DNA from: an uncultured Nitrospira sp.
GTDB lineage: Bacteria > Nitrospirota > Nitrospiria > Nitrospirales > Nitrospiraceae
Assembly (NCBI GenBank): GCA_902500755.1
Contig: CABVRV010000017.1
Span: 1 to 49,247, forward strand
Direction: 5' to 3'
DNA length: 49,247 bases
Under the pieces are notes generated by a model. That model did no database searches. It was not told the DNA's origin and worked only from the letters and a program-made list of their open reading frames with translations. Both the position numbers and the translations under genes were made by a program. Each line of letters opens with the position of its first letter. Position 1 is the first letter of the stretch. Shown here in pieces: positions 27,074-37,431 of this stretch.

Positions 27074-28900
27074 ATGATCCCTGACACGCTTCGTTCCAAA
27101 CTCGACCATCTTCCGCGCCATCCAGGTGTGTATTTGTTCAAGAACTCACAAGGCGAGATTCTGTACATTGGGAAGGCGGCTGTGTTGGCCGATCGTATCC
27201 GATCCTACTTCCTAAAAGGCACGGACCATTCCGCTAAGACCAGCCTGCTCGTCGGCCAGGTAGCCGACCTGGAGACAATGGTGACCAGGTCCGAGCTCGA
27301 AGCCCTGATACTGGAGAGCAACCTGGTCAAGCGCCACAAACCACGTTTCAACATCGTGTTGAGGGATGACAAGCAGTACCCCTATGTGCGACTGCCAATC
27401 AAGGAAGATTTTCCACGACTCTCCATCGTGCGTCGCGTCCAGAAAGATGGGGCTCTGTACTACGGCCCCTATACGCCGGCGAACGCCCTGCGCGAGACCT
27501 TGAAAGTGATCAAACACGTCTTCCCCCTGGCCACCTGCACCATCGACATCAACGGAACTGCCGAACGGGCCTGTCTTGAGTTTGAAATCAAGCGCTGCAT
27601 GGCCCCCTGTACCGGGAACCAATCAAGGGACGAGTACCATCAGATCGTCAAACAGGTCCGCCAATTTCTGGAAGGGCGCGACCGCGAGCTGCTCGACGAC
27701 CTTCGCGCTAAAATGGAAGGGGCGGCGGAACGGGAGGAATTTGAGGAAGCGGCACGCTTGAGGAATCGTCTCTTCAAGATCGAACGGATGCTGGAGAAGC
27801 AGCGTATTACCCAAACCTCTGCCACCGATCAGGACGTGCTTGGGCTTGCACGGCGAGGAGCCGCCGTGGACCTCCAGATCCTGTTCGTGCGGGGAGGATT
27901 GCTGATCGGACGGAAGGACTTCTTCTGGCCCCAATCAGCGGATTCCTCAGATCACGAGCTCATTCGGGCCGCGATCGAACAATTTTACAACAAAGATGGC
28001 CAGCCTCCTCGAGAAGTCCTGGTCCCGGCCGACTTGGAGGACGTCGCGCTGATCGAACAATGGCTGTCTGAAAAACGCGGAGAGGCCGTCCGCGTCCTGG
28101 CACCCGTACGCGGGGCAAAGCATGAGTTGGTCTTGCTGGCTGAAGAAAATGCGGCGTCGGCCGTCGCAGATCATCTACGGGATGAAGAACTCGGGCGGCA
28201 AGCCTGTGAAGAGCTCAAACGGTTGCTCCGTCTTGATCGCCCCCCTCGTCGGATTGAAGGATTCGACATCTCAAATACGATGGGAAACCAATCTGTCGCT
28301 TCGATGGTCGTGTGGGAAGCCGGAGAAATGAAAAAGTCGGACTACCGTCGATTCAAAATCCAGACGGTCCAGGGGGCCAATGACTTTGCCAGCATGAAAG
28401 AAGTGGTCATGCGTCGATACCGAGGGGCCACCGGTGAACCAAATCGAACCACGGAAGATTTGGCTCGGCCGGATTTAGTCTTAATCGATGGAGGACTCGG
28501 GCAACTGGCTGCTGCTATTGAAGGGCTGAAGGAAGTTGGACGACAGGACCTCCCGATTCTTGGTTTGGCCAAGGCTCGAGGAGAGAAGCAGGAACGGGTC
28601 TTTCTTGCTGGAAGAAAAAACCCGATCTCTCTCACCGCTACCGCCCCAGCCACTCACCTGTTGCAACACATCCGCGATGAAGCTCATCGCTTCGCGATTA
28701 CATTCCATCGAAAACTTCGTGGTCAATCACTGGTCACCTCCAAACTGGATCAGGTCATCGGAATCGGAGAGATTCGGCGCAATCAACTTTTGAATCGGTT
28801 CGGCAGTCTAAACAAGCTGATTTCAGCCAGTGACGACGCTCTTCAGGAAGCCGGGCTCAGTGCTGAAACTATCATGAACCTTCGTAAGACTCTATCCTAA
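27074..28900 (+). CDS. uvrC: Excinuclease ABC subunit C
   Basis: 608 residues, standard length. Makes both incisions in UvrAB-directed nucleotide-excision repair. N-terminal GIY-YIG nuclease (GVYLFKN, ILYIGKA), Cys cluster region (CTIDINGTAERACLEFEIKRC), UVR motif around AEREEFEEAARLRNRLF, RNase-H-like endonuclease (EGFDISNTMG, LVLIDGGLGQL) and C-terminal helix-hairpin-helix (IGEIRRNQLLNRFGSL). 92 bp after the DapF-like gene; convergent with the FadL-like gene, only 14 bp apart. Confidence 0.97.
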   Translation: MIPDTLRSKLDHLPRHPGVYLFKNSQGEILYIGKAAVLADRIRSYFLKGTDHSAKTSLLVGQVADLETMVTRSELEALILESNLVKRHKPRFNIVLRDDKQYPYVRLPIKEDFPRLSIVRRVQKDGALYYGPYTPANALRETLKVIKHVFPLATCTIDINGTAERACLEFEIKRCMAPCTGNQSRDEYHQIVKQVRQFLEGRDRELLDDLRAKMEGAAEREEFEEAARLRNRLFKIERMLEKQRITQTSATDQDVLGLARRGAAVDLQILFVRGGLLIGRKDFFWPQSADSSDHELIRAAIEQFYNKDGQPPREVLVPADLEDVALIEQWLSEKRGEAVRVLAPVRGAKHELVLLAEENAASAVADHLRDEELGRQACEELKRLLRLDRPPRRIEGFDISNTMGNQSVASMVVWEAGEMKKSDYRRFKIQTVQGANDFASMKEVVMRRYRGATGEPNRTTEDLARPDLVLIDGGLGQLAAAIEGLKEVGRQDLPILGLAKARGEKQERVFLAGRKNPISLTATAPATHLLQHIRDEAHRFAITFHRKLRGQSLVTSKLDQVIGIGEIRRNQLLNRFGSLNKLISASDDALQEAGLSAETIMNLRKTLS

Positions 28901-28914
28901 TAGCGGCGAACGAC

Positions 28915-30276
28915 CTAGAACAGATATCGCAAACTGAATGTTCCTAAATGCACGAAGGCATGATAGGTCCCGTCGACGGTCGGATTAAGATTCCCTGTGA
29001 CGGTCCGCGATTCATAAAACCACTCCTGATAGGCCAGATCGAGTCCGATCCCTTTGGGCCACAATGCCGACTGTCCACTGCAAGGGATTAACCCGAGGAA
29101 TCGTCCAGTTCCTTTACAGAGAAATCCCACACCCAAAGAGAGGGTATGAGCAGGCAACGAAATCGTGCCGGGATTAAAGGTCCTATCTGGAACCGGATCC
29201 TCCGTATACGTATATCCTGACCGGACTGCGACTTCCCAATGCGGCAGCCACGGGGGATTAAACCACTTATACTCAGTTCCAAGGGCGATCACCGGAACGT
29301 TCTTCCACTCTCTCGGCTGAGGAATCGTAGCCCCACCGGCAAGGCGGACGTCAAGATTCCTGTGCAAACTCCATCCCACATACTCGACGTCGAGTTCGAC
29401 TTTCCACTCCCTCTCACTGGTACGCACCGGCCAGATGGCCACCGCACCGGTAAATATTTGCGGTAGCACAAGGTCGGCAGAACCATCGGCGATCTTGGCT
29501 CCATTGACCAAAAGTGCGCCATTTAAGGGTACAACCGCCTGCGAGCGATAGACCGCCCCGATGGACATGATCGGTTTACCGGCTCTATTTCTCATGGGAA
29601 AATAGAGCAGGCTGGCGGTCACACCAGCACCGGTCCCCGTGCCGTTCAGTTCGACCGACGCTCCGGCTGGAATTCCAAGGGTTCCTGCACTGACTTGCTT
29701 CTGTTCCCCATGCCCCTCACCAAGAAAGCTCGCGAAAGTGTAAATATCGGCGCTTATCCCCACAGATAGATCGTCGTTGATTTTGTACGCAATCGTGGGT
29801 TTGATGGCGAGTAGTGGGAGTGCGGCCGACGTGATGGCGGTATTGAAAGGGATGTCCATGGGGTAACGAGTGTTCGAACCGAATGAAGCGTTCGCTCCTA
29901 TTCCGATGGTCAGAGAGGAGAGATTCATTGCACCAAGCGCTTTGAGATTGGCGCTCACGTAAAAGTGACTGGGCAGGGGCGTGGAAACACTGTCGCCAAG
30001 ATCTCCACGGCCATCGATTCCGGTTGGCCCCTTGAACTTGATCGAACCGCCCATGATAGTTGTCCCAAAATGACTCTGAATTCCTTTAACCTGCGTCAAA
30101 CCTGCGGGATTGAAATGGACGGCTGACGGATCGTCAGCCTGGGCCACAAATGCGTTCCCCTGCCCAGCCGCCGCCGCTCCTTGAGGTTGGAATCTTATCG
30201 CCTGTGCAGAGGCATCCACTGAGTCCATCAATATTACTAGACAGCACCATGCGGATAATCTGTAGAATTTGACCAT
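28915..30276 (-). CDS. FadL/OmpP1/TodX-family outer-membrane transport protein
   Basis: About 453 residues. Signal peptide to about residue 25 (SVDASAQA). The mature N-terminus IRFQPQGAAAAGQGNAFVAQADDPSAVHFNPAGL is the FadL signature, which forms the hatch region; the remainder is beta-barrel, ending with aromatic FSLRYLF. The family imports hydrophobic molecules. In a genome that makes acyl-HSLs it could in principle move acyl chains, but the neighbouring luxR is only divergent, so this is speculation. ATG 30276 preferred over TTG 30291. Confidence 0.88.
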   Translation of the reverse strand: MVKFYRLSAWCCLVILMDSVDASAQAIRFQPQGAAAAGQGNAFVAQADDPSAVHFNPAGLTQVKGIQSHFGTTIMGGSIKFKGPTGIDGRGDLGDSVSTPLPSHFYVSANLKALGAMNLSSLTIGIGANASFGSNTRYPMDIPFNTAITSAALPLLAIKPTIAYKINDDLSVGISADIYTFASFLGEGHGEQKQVSAGTLGIPAGASVELNGTGTGAGVTASLLYFPMRNRAGKPIMSIGAVYRSQAVVPLNGALLVNGAKIADGSADLVLPQIFTGAVAIWPVRTSEREWKVELDVEYVGWSLHRNLDVRLAGGATIPQPREWKNVPVIALGTEYKWFNPPWLPHWEVAVRSGYTYTEDPVPDRTFNPGTISLPAHTLSLGVGFLCKGTGRFLGLIPCSGQSALWPKGIGLDLAYQEWFYESRTVTGNLNPTVDGTYHAFVHLGTFSLRYLF

Positions 30277-30374
30277 ACTCAGGCTCTGCAAATGGCAAAC
30301 GGAACTAGTATGATACTGATCACGTTCCCAAGACTAGGTACATTCGGCTAGATCCATTTTATTCTGAGGTGTCC

Positions 30375-30402
30375 TTGATACATGCATCGAGAACTCTATA
30401 TT
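30375..30402 (+). promoter_or_regulatory. Sigma-70-type promoter for luxR
   Basis: TTGATA (30375-30380), 16-base spacer, TATATT (30397-30402); each hexamer is one base from consensus. The luxR ATG is at 30467. A second exact TATAAT occurs at 30421-30426 but without a good -35. The region is AT-richer than its surroundings and divergent from the FadL-like gene. Confidence 0.5.
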
Positions 30403-30466
30403 TTTCCTCTGAAATCTTGTTATAATTTGCGCCTCTTGTTGCTAACCTATATGGAGAGTCCACTCC

Positions 30467-31261
30467 ATGGACACCGCGATCCTTCCTTTCCCTGCTCATA
30501 TTTTTGAAGAGTCATCCAAGACCGACCTTCAAAATTTTATCGAGGTCATGCACTATGCTACCCTAGCTGAGACTCCCCAAGACGTGAAAAATGTCCTCAT
30601 ACGAACCAAAAAATTTCTCCCGTTCGACCGGCTGATCGGAGGGCTTGTTCGATTAGGTGCTGATGGTGCATTCGAGGGGTTTTCCGACGTTCTGAACGTC
30701 AACTTCCCGCAAATATGGCTTTTTCAATACTGGAAGAATGGATATGGGAAAATTGATCCGGTTCTCCATGCCTTGGTGCGATCCCAAAAAACCCAGGTGT
30801 GGAACCAAGTCTATGCCGATGTAAAATCGGATAAAGAAAGGGAGTTTGTAGAAACTGCAACGTCATTCGGACTTAGTGACGGCGTGACGGTTGGCTCGTT
30901 GGATCCATCCTGCGGAGTCACGTCATTCTTCGCATTTGCCGGAGGCGAGCCCGCTCAGCATGGCCAGTATGTGAAATTTGTAGATTATCTTGGACAACAC
31001 CTCCACCTAGCCCTTATGAGATCCACGTCAAAGACTGCGTGCGTGACCAGCAAGTGCGTCAACAAACTCTCTCCAAAGGAAGTCACAATCCTGAACTGGA
31101 TGAAAGATGGGAAAACTAATTGGGAAATTGCGCAAATCACGGGTGTCAGCGAACGCACGATACGGTTCCATGTGGAGAGTATCTTCTCCAAACTAGATGT
31201 GACGTCTAGAACCCAAGCGGTTGCTTTCGCCGTTCAACACGGGCTTCCCAACTTGGCTTAG
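30467..31261 (+). CDS. LuxR-family quorum-sensing transcription factor
   Basis: 264 residues. N-terminal autoinducer-binding domain (about 20-185) keeps the four acyl-HSL pocket residues in exact LuxR/TraR spacing: Trp84, Tyr88, Asp97 (IDPVL) and Trp112. The C-terminal LuxR helix-turn-helix (about 198-258) starts LSPKEVTILNWM and includes WEIAQITGVSERTIRFHV. It should bind an acyl-homoserine lactone and then DNA; the palindrome at 32175-32198 is the obvious target. Convergent with luxI (51 bp between stops). Numbering from ATG 30467. Confidence 0.93.
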   Translation: MDTAILPFPAHIFEESSKTDLQNFIEVMHYATLAETPQDVKNVLIRTKKFLPFDRLIGGLVRLGADGAFEGFSDVLNVNFPQIWLFQYWKNGYGKIDPVLHALVRSQKTQVWNQVYADVKSDKEREFVETATSFGLSDGVTVGSLDPSCGVTSFFAFAGGEPAQHGQYVKFVDYLGQHLHLALMRSTSKTACVTSKCVNKLSPKEVTILNWMKDGKTNWEIAQITGVSERTIRFHVESIFSKLDVTSRTQAVAFAVQHGLPNLA

Positions 31262-31312
31262 GCTGAGCTGTACCATTCAAACTCTCGCCGCACTGATCAC
31301 GGGGCATTAAGA

Positions 31313-32080
31313 TCACACAGATGCATAGCTCTGCGCTTCCCCCGGTACACCTATGGTCGATAGGACCGTCCAGCATGGGGTTAATCTCATACGCTCCGCT
31401 GTTGTCCGCTTTTTGATTTCCCCTTGTGTCGTCGTGACAGTCGACATCCATTCCATGACCGCCGGTCGTTTCCTACCAAGAACCGCTTCGCATCTCACGA
31501 TGTCCATCATGGCAGCAATCGAGAGAGTTCCAGCCGGAGGGAGTGCGACCGGCGGACCCAGCGGACTGCATGGAATGCCTATGGCATTAAGCACATTAAA
31601 GAAGCGATGGTCGACTTCCAAGTAGAAATATCGGACATCATGTTCCATCGCCCAATGGTAAGCGCCCTTGATAAGGATATGCATAAGTCGAGCGGATAGC
31701 CCCTTATCCTTGATGTCCGGATCAATAGCTAGCCTTGTAATCTCCGCCGTGTCAGGCTCCTTTCTCATGGTGTGATCCGGCGGTAACAGCAGTCGTAGAT
31801 CCTGTTCAAGCATGAAAGGTCCGGACGAGGGCAAGAGCCTTGCCAGGCCGTGAAGCTTGCCCTCATGATCTACAAGTCCAATCGATGAACCCCACAGGTC
31901 ATACATGTCCATCTCTTGGCCATCCTCTGTCGGTGGCACCCACCTCAGTTTGTCTGCAAATACTCGATGCCGCAATTGGTAGGCCTGGGTTAGCTCCTCT
32001 TGTGTGTCGAGCGTCTTAACGAGAAATTCTCCTTCGTAAAACGCAACTCCTCTTTTCTCAGAAATTACTGAGACTGGCAT
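31313..32080 (-). CDS. LuxI-family acyl-homoserine-lactone synthase
   Basis: 255 residues. The LuxI conserved residues are all present with the family's spacing: Arg37, Phe41, Trp47, Asp58, Asp61, Arg81, Glu113 and Arg116 (LRHRVFADKLRW, EMDMYD, ARLLPS, AEITRLA). The enzyme joins S-adenosylmethionine to an acyl carrier to make an acyl-HSL. The C-terminus runs about 40-50 residues beyond the usual LuxI end and has no recognised domain. AAAGGAGG lies five bases before ATG 32080. A lux-box-like palindrome sits about 95 bp upstream. Acyl-HSL production is established for Nitrospira. Confidence 0.93.
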   Translation of the reverse strand: MPVSVISEKRGVAFYEGEFLVKTLDTQEELTQAYQLRHRVFADKLRWVPPTEDGQEMDMYDLWGSSIGLVDHEGKLHGLARLLPSSGPFMLEQDLRLLLPPDHTMRKEPDTAEITRLAIDPDIKDKGLSARLMHILIKGAYHWAMEHDVRYFYLEVDHRFFNVLNAIGIPCSPLGPPVALPPAGTLSIAAMMDIVRCEAVLGRKRPAVMEWMSTVTTTQGEIKKRTTAERMRLTPCWTVLSTIGVPGEAQSYASV

Positions 32081-32174
32081 GACTGCCTCCTTTCAACGTG
32101 AGTTAACTAGGGCCGAATGGGCAGGCCAAATATCTAATGAAGGAGGCAGATGGTTCCACCATAGAGCACAAACG

Positions 32175-32198
32175 TCACCTGGCGGGTCCGCCAGGTGA
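32175..32198. promoter_or_regulatory. lux-box-like palindrome between luxI and the divergent kinase gene
   Basis: A perfect 24-bp palindrome whose core ACCTGGCGGGTCCGCCAGGT (32177-32196) matches the lux-box form ACCTG-N10-CAGGT. On the minus strand it would overlap a -35 region, with TATGGT (32163-32158) as a possible -10, giving the usual LuxR-activated geometry for luxI. On the plus strand it lies about 100 bp before the kinase start and no good -10 is obvious. Binding by the LuxR at 30467 is inferred. Confidence 0.8.
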
Positions 32199-32296
32199 TT
32201 TCCTGGTCACCCTGCGGTAAAAGGTGTCGTTATTCCTGCTGGACTTGAATTCGCTAACAATTCAGTAGGCAGCTAACACAAAAGGAGGACGCGAAC

Positions 32297-33100
32297 GTGA
32301 CTGAGGGAAAAGCAAGATTTCAGTTGTTGAATGGGGGGCTTCGGTCGATGTCAGCGCTCTCACTCTCCCAGTCAGTTCAGCCAGTGAAAGAATCCTTTCA
32401 CACCAGTCGTTTGGAGCCTTGCGCAGGTGAACTCACGACCGTATTCAAGGCGACTGAGCAGCGGTTGCACAGGCTTTTAGAAGATCGCAGCCGTATCGGT
32501 CGAGACCTGCATGACTGCGTACTGCAGTCCCTGTATGCCATTGGGCTCAGTATTGAAACTAATCGAAAAATCAGGCAAGATAATAATCAGGAAGACAAAT
32601 CATCTACTGGACGAATGATTACTCAGATCAACCAACTGATCCATGAGGTCCGGAGTATGATCCGTGAATTAGAGTCCGGCACCGTTCAGGAATTTGATTT
32701 ATCTTCTGAGCTGAATACGTTGCGCACGACCTATGAGCAAACAGGCCAACTACGCGTAAAGTTGGAGCTTCAACGCACCGCTCTTGAAGTGCTCACGAAT
32801 GAGGAGGAGCGGGAGATTCTGAATATTGCACGGGAGGCCCTGAGCAATTGTGCCCGCCATGCCCATGCATCTTGCGCGACGGTCTCTGTACGCATGAAAG
32901 ACACGAGGATTCGAGTCGCGATACAGGACGACGGGATTGGATTCTCCCTGGCCGTCGGACAGCCACGTGGATACGGGCTCACCAACATGGAATCTCGGGC
33001 CAAAAAACTCGGAGGATCATTACGCGTTCACTCCAAGCCCGGGGGAGGCACGCACGTGACGGCAGAATTTTCATTAGAACCTATACTGACTTCCGTATGA
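32297..33100 (+). CDS. Soluble histidine kinase, HisKA_3/NarX-type
   Basis: 267 residues with no membrane helix and no recognisable sensor domain. The dimerisation/phospho-acceptor box RIGRDLHDCVLQSLYAIGL has His72. The ATPase part shows the N-box REALSNCARHAHA, G1 box DDGIGF and G2 GYGLTNMESRAKKLGG. About 55 N-terminal residues are unassigned. GTG 32297 follows AAAGGAGG by eight bases. Its stop overlaps the regulator's ATG, so the pair is coupled. The lux-box-like palindrome upstream suggests population-density control. Paralogous to the kinase core at 36820-37420. Confidence 0.92.
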   Translation: MTEGKARFQLLNGGLRSMSALSLSQSVQPVKESFHTSRLEPCAGELTTVFKATEQRLHRLLEDRSRIGRDLHDCVLQSLYAIGLSIETNRKIRQDNNQEDKSSTGRMITQINQLIHEVRSMIRELESGTVQEFDLSSELNTLRTTYEQTGQLRVKLELQRTALEVLTNEEEREILNIAREALSNCARHAHASCATVSVRMKDTRIRVAIQDDGIGFSLAVGQPRGYGLTNMESRAKKLGGSLRVHSKPGGGTHVTAEFSLEPILTSV

Positions 33101-33777
33101 AACAGCCACAAACCAGCATCGTTCTCATTGATGATCACGAGATGGTCCGTAGAGGCCTGCGTGCCCTGCTTCACCTCGAACCGGATATGACGATTGTGGG
33201 TGAGGCTGGAACTGTCGCGGATGGTGTCGCGCTCGTTGAGCGCCTCACCCCGCACATGGTGCTGCTGGACGTGAAACTTCCCGATGCCACCGTCACGGAG
33301 GCCTGCCGACGGCTTCTGGCTGTCGCGCCAAAGCTTCGTATTCTCGTCCTCACCAGCTATGCCGAAGACGCGACAGTGATGGCTGCCGTCCAGAACGGAG
33401 CCCATGGCTATGTCCTCAAGGATGTGCGAATGGATGACCTCATTCGTGCCATTCGTACTGTGGCCTCTGGCCATGGCTACCTCGACCCACGAGTGACCCA
33501 GCGGGCGCTTCATTGGATCCGCACCAGTTCGCACCTGGGCGTGAATTCCCAGGGTGTCACTCGATTGTCGCCTCAAGAACGTCTCATTCTGCCCCTGTTG
33601 GCGGAAGGGAAGACGAACAAGGAGATCGCCGGCCATCTCCGCTTGAGCGACAAGACGGTAAAAAACTACCTGGCAAATATCTTCGATAAGCTCCATGTGA
33701 AACGCCGAACGGAAGCCGTTGCCTGGTTCATGAAAGAAAGCCATGTGCCTTCCCTTACGCGGAGCCCAAAGCTTTAA
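33097..33777 (+). CDS. NarL/FixJ-type response regulator
   Basis: 226 residues. Receiver domain with acidic pair in LIDDHEMV, phospho-Asp in MVLLDVKLPD, Thr/Ser switch VLTSYAED and Lys in YVLKDV. C-terminal LuxR-type helix-turn-helix: LSPQERLILPLLAEGKTNKE, then [17 protein letters not shown]. Start ATG 33097 overlaps the kinase's TGA (ATGA); the longer upstream frame is not used. Cognate partner of the preceding kinase; targets unknown. Confidence 0.93.
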   Translation: MKQPQTSIVLIDDHEMVRRGLRALLHLEPDMTIVGEAGTVADGVALVERLTPHMVLLDVKLPDATVTEACRRLLAVAPKLRILVLTSYAEDATVMAAVQNGAHGYVLKDVRMDDLIRAIRTVASGHGYLDPRVTQRALHWIRTSSHLGVNSQGVTRLSPQERLILPLLAEGKTNKEIAGHLRLSDKTVKNYLANIFDKLHVKRRTEAVAWFMKESHVPSLTRSPKL

Positions 33778-33969
33778 CCTATTCAGGCTCCTCTAGCCGT
33801 TGTTCATCGCCATTCCTTGAAGCACCTTCTCGTACCCTGCTCTGGTATTGTAGGATTACTCCGCTCTGTGCTATTCCCCTGATTGCCGTGCGAACTCGTG
33901 GCCGGCCCGTACGAGGGAATGGGCTTGCTCCACTGTTTCGTTCGGCCTAACACCGGAGGTTCACTCCAT

Positions 33970-36900
33970 ATGAATTCTCCGTCTGGCATCGACGGCATCC
34001 TATCCGCTGAGCTGACTCGTTTGCGGCAGCAGGTGCATGAGCTACAGCAGGCCTTGGCTCAATCCGAACAGGACCGTCGACTTGCACAAGCATCTGCGCT
34101 TGAGGCAGCCCACGTCGGAACGTGGGAGTGGGAAGCCGATACGAACCGTGTCCGTTGGTCGGTGGAAACCGAACAAATCTTCGGCCTACGTCCGGGATCG
34201 TTCGTTGGAACATACGAAGGATTCTTTGCGCTCGTCCATCCCGACGATCGCCAACGGCTCAGCACTGCCATCACGACGGCCGTCGACGAGCGGACCTTCT
34301 ACCTCATTGAACACCGCATTATCACTCCACATGGGGACACACGATGGGTGGTATGCCGTGGCCGCGCTCTTTGCAGGGAAAACGAATCGCTATCAGGCAT
34401 GGTCGGGACGGTGGAAGACATCACCTCGCGCAAGCAATCAGAGCTGGCTCAGCAAGCCATGCACGAAACGCTCGAAGCCCATGTGCGCGAGCGAACAGCA
34501 GGGCTAGAACGGGCCGTCATTGAGCTCAAACAAGAAGTCGCGCGGAGACAGCAGGCGGAGTCAGCGCTCAAGGCAAGTGAGCAGCGGTATCAATCCCTTT
34601 ATGAACACAATCCCTTCATGTATTTCACCCTCGCCTCCGACGGGATCGTGTTGTCGGTGAATCGTTTTGGAGCGGAGCAACTCGGGTACCAAAAAGAGGA
34701 CCTTATCGGTCAATCGATTTTGGAGGTATTCGATTTGAGTGATCGCCGACCCGTGTTGGAACGGCTTACGGCTTGCGTAGCAAGCCCGTACACGCTGTGG
34801 GAATGGGAAACTCAAAAGATCCGAAAAGATGGAACCCGGTTATGGGTGAAGGAGCGAGCGAGAGCAGTTCACGATCATACGGGGATGATCCTCGTGCTGG
34901 TGGTCTGTGAAGATATCACGGAACGAAAGCGGACTGAAAAACAGCTGCAGGAAACCTCTCGGCTACTCCGTACCCTCGTGAATGAGTCGGCGCTCCCACT
35001 TGTCAGCCTCGACCGAGAAGGTCGAGTCCTCAGTTGGAATCAAGCGGCAACCCACCTCTTCGGCTGGTCTGAAGAGGAAGTGCTCGGACGTGAACTCCCC
35101 TATGTGCAAGCGGGTGAAGAGGCCATGGCTGATGCCTTGTGGGAAAGGGGGATACGCGGAGAATTGACCAGCCCTATAGAATTGCGTCGTCAACGCAAGG
35201 ACGGTCAAGTGCTCGACCTTCTCCTCTGGCCCGTCTTTGTCTACGACGAGTTCGAGCAACTTTCACTTGCCGTCGGCCTCTATGTGGATCAGTCCGACCT
35301 CAAACGAGCGGAGGAAGCCAAGCTCATGAGCGAAGCTCGTCTCCGCTCATTCTTGAATGCGCTCGATGACCTCGCCTTCGAATTCGATCAAGATGGACGA
35401 TATCTCAACGTCTGGACTTGTAACGAGGGAAATCTGCTCCTACCTAAACTCGAGCTCCTCGGGAGGCGCATAACCGACGTCTTCGAACCTGAAATCGGCG
35501 CCCAGTATGTGGAAACGATTCGCCGTGTCATCGCAACCGGAAAAACTGCCGCAGTCGACTACAGCATGTTACTCAGTGGGAATAGGCGACACTTTTCAGG
35601 GATTCTCACGTACATCCCAGGGAGTGAAGGAGGCGTGGGCACCGTCGGCTGCATCATGCGCGATATGACTGAGAGCCGCCTCATCGAGTCACACGTTCGA
35701 GAAAATGAGGCTCGCTGGAGAGCGCTGTATGAGCATGCAGGAGTAGGGATCGCTCAGCTGACACTTGATGGTCAGTTTCTCCGAGTGAATCCCCACGTAT
35801 GCGAGATCCTAGGTTACTCATCGGAAGTGATGCTCGAACGGAATCTTCAAGACTTGACCCACCCAGACGACATCCAGGCGAATCTCGCCTATCTCGCTGA
35901 ACTGCTGGAAGGAAAGCGTCACTCGTTCTCGATGGAAAAGCGCTATCGCCGGGTCGACCACACCTGGGTGTGGGTCGACTTGACCGTATCTCTCGTGCAC
36001 ACCAGCTCCAGCGATCAGGCCTATTTGATTGCGGTCATTCAGAACATCGACGATCGGAAGCGCTCCCATTCGCTTCTGCAAGCAGCCATGAATTCCGTCG
36101 CAGACGGCCTTCTCATCGTCGATCGACAGGGGAAGGTGACAAGCGCCAATCAACGTTTCTTGTCACTTTGGAACATCCCTGATGAATTGGCCGACTGCCA
36201 AGACGACGACGCCTTGCTTCTGTCCGTTATGGACCAATTACAAGATCCGCAAGCCTTCTTGGACAAGGTCCGGGAACTGTACGCACGCCCCGCCAATGAA
36301 AGTTTTGATGTGTTGCACTTCAAGGACGGCCGAATCTTCGAGCGTCACTCACGACCACAGATTCTCGATAGAGAAATCGTGGGCCGTGTTTGGACGTTCC
36401 GAGACGTCACCAAACACAAGCGAGCCGAAGAAGCGTTACGCGCGAGCGAACTCAGGCTCCAGCGCTTCGTCGCTGAGGCCCCGGTCGGTCTGTGCATCCT
36501 CGATGAGAACTGGCGCGCAATCAGCACCAACAGGGCCATGTGTGAACTGACGGGGTACGAAGAGGAGGAGATTATCGGAAGCACCTATGCCCTGTACACG
36601 CACCCTGAAGATCTTTCCGCCAACATCATACTGACCGATGAATTCTTTCGACGCGTTCGATCGAACTACACCTATGAAAAGCGCTATATCAGGAAATCTG
36701 GAGAAATCATTTGGGTTCTGGTCAAAGCGACACGTATCGAGCTATCCGGCCACGAAGGGCCGCTGCTCCTGGCCGCAGTTCAAGACATTACCGAGCGCAA
36801 GCTCGCGATTGAAGAGCGAGAGCAACTGAGTCGTGACCTTCACGACAATCTGCTGCAAGCGCTGTATGCGGTGGGCATGCAACTGGAGGCGGGAAAGCTG

Positions 36901-37431
36901 GCCATGAAACATTCCGCTCGCCGATCAAAACTGCATATGAGTCGAGCGATTCACCAGCTGAACAATCTCATGGTCGATGTTCGCCGCTTTATCGCCTTGT
37001 TGATAAAGCGCACTCCCGGGGAAGTTGATTTTGGACTGGCGCTCAATCAACTCATCATTTCGACGACAGGAACCGGTGATACAGCGCCGGAACTGGACAT
37101 CAAGAGCCCCGTCCTTTCTTTCATTACTCCGCAGCTGGCCGAACAACTTCTCAATATCGTGCGAGAGGCCTTGAGCAATAGCATGCGCCATGCGCACGCC
37201 TCCCGTCGATGGGTACAGCTGACCTTAATCGACAACTCCATCCGTTTGGTCATCGGCGACAATGGTCTCGGCTTTGTCCAAACCCGTAGGCGACCCACCG
37301 GTCATGGGCTCAGCAACATGGCTGCTCGGGCGCAACGTGTATGTGGCACCTTTACGCTTCAAAGCACTCCGAGTCGAGGAACGATCATTACGGTTGACGT
37401 TCCATTGAAGAAGGGAGCCGTCTATGAATAA
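33970..37431 (+). CDS. Seven-PAS histidine kinase, HisKA_3-type
   Basis: 1153 residues, no membrane helix visible. After a short coiled coil (about 15-40) come seven PAS/PAC units starting near residues 43, 202, 329, 453, 577, 699 and 822; several end in the PAC-like DITERK or DVTKHK. The kinase box [17 protein letters not shown] has His958, followed by N-box [13 protein letters not shown] and GDNGLGF. Seven sensory domains suggest integration of several intracellular or redox/ligand cues; no cofactor can be told from sequence. ATG 33970 has GGAGG ten bases upstream. Overlaps the next regulator by eight bases. Confidence 0.93.
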   Translation: MNSPSGIDGILSAELTRLRQQVHELQQALAQSEQDRRLAQASALEAAHVGTWEWEADTNRVRWSVETEQIFGLRPGSFVGTYEGFFALVHPDDRQRLSTAITTAVDERTFYLIEHRIITPHGDTRWVVCRGRALCRENESLSGMVGTVEDITSRKQSELAQQAMHETLEAHVRERTAGLERAVIELKQEVARRQQAESALKASEQRYQSLYEHNPFMYFTLASDGIVLSVNRFGAEQLGYQKEDLIGQSILEVFDLSDRRPVLERLTACVASPYTLWEWETQKIRKDGTRLWVKERARAVHDHTGMILVLVVCEDITERKRTEKQLQETSRLLRTLVNESALPLVSLDREGRVLSWNQAATHLFGWSEEEVLGRELPYVQAGEEAMADALWERGIRGELTSPIELRRQRKDGQVLDLLLWPVFVYDEFEQLSLAVGLYVDQSDLKRAEEAKLMSEARLRSFLNALDDLAFEFDQDGRYLNVWTCNEGNLLLPKLELLGRRITDVFEPEIGAQYVETIRRVIATGKTAAVDYSMLLSGNRRHFSGILTYIPGSEGGVGTVGCIMRDMTESRLIESHVRENEARWRALYEHAGVGIAQLTLDGQFLRVNPHVCEILGYSSEVMLERNLQDLTHPDDIQANLAYLAELLEGKRHSFSMEKRYRRVDHTWVWVDLTVSLVHTSSSDQAYLIAVIQNIDDRKRSHSLLQAAMNSVADGLLIVDRQGKVTSANQRFLSLWNIPDELADCQDDDALLLSVMDQLQDPQAFLDKVRELYARPANESFDVLHFKDGRIFERHSRPQILDREIVGRVWTFRDVTKHKRAEEALRASELRLQRFVAEAPVGLCILDENWRAISTNRAMCELTGYEEEEIIGSTYALYTHPEDLSANIILTDEFFRRVRSNYTYEKRYIRKSGEIIWVLVKATRIELSGHEGPLLLAAVQDITERKLAIEEREQLSRDLHDNLLQALYAVGMQLEAGKLAMKHSARRSKLHMSRAIHQLNNLMVDVRRFIALLIKRTPGEVDFGLALNQLIISTTGTGDTAPELDIKSPVLSFITPQLAEQLLNIVREALSNSMRHAHASRRWVQLTLIDNSIRLVIGDNGLGFVQTRRRPTGHGLSNMAARAQRVCGTFTLQSTPSRGTIITVDVPLKKGAVYE

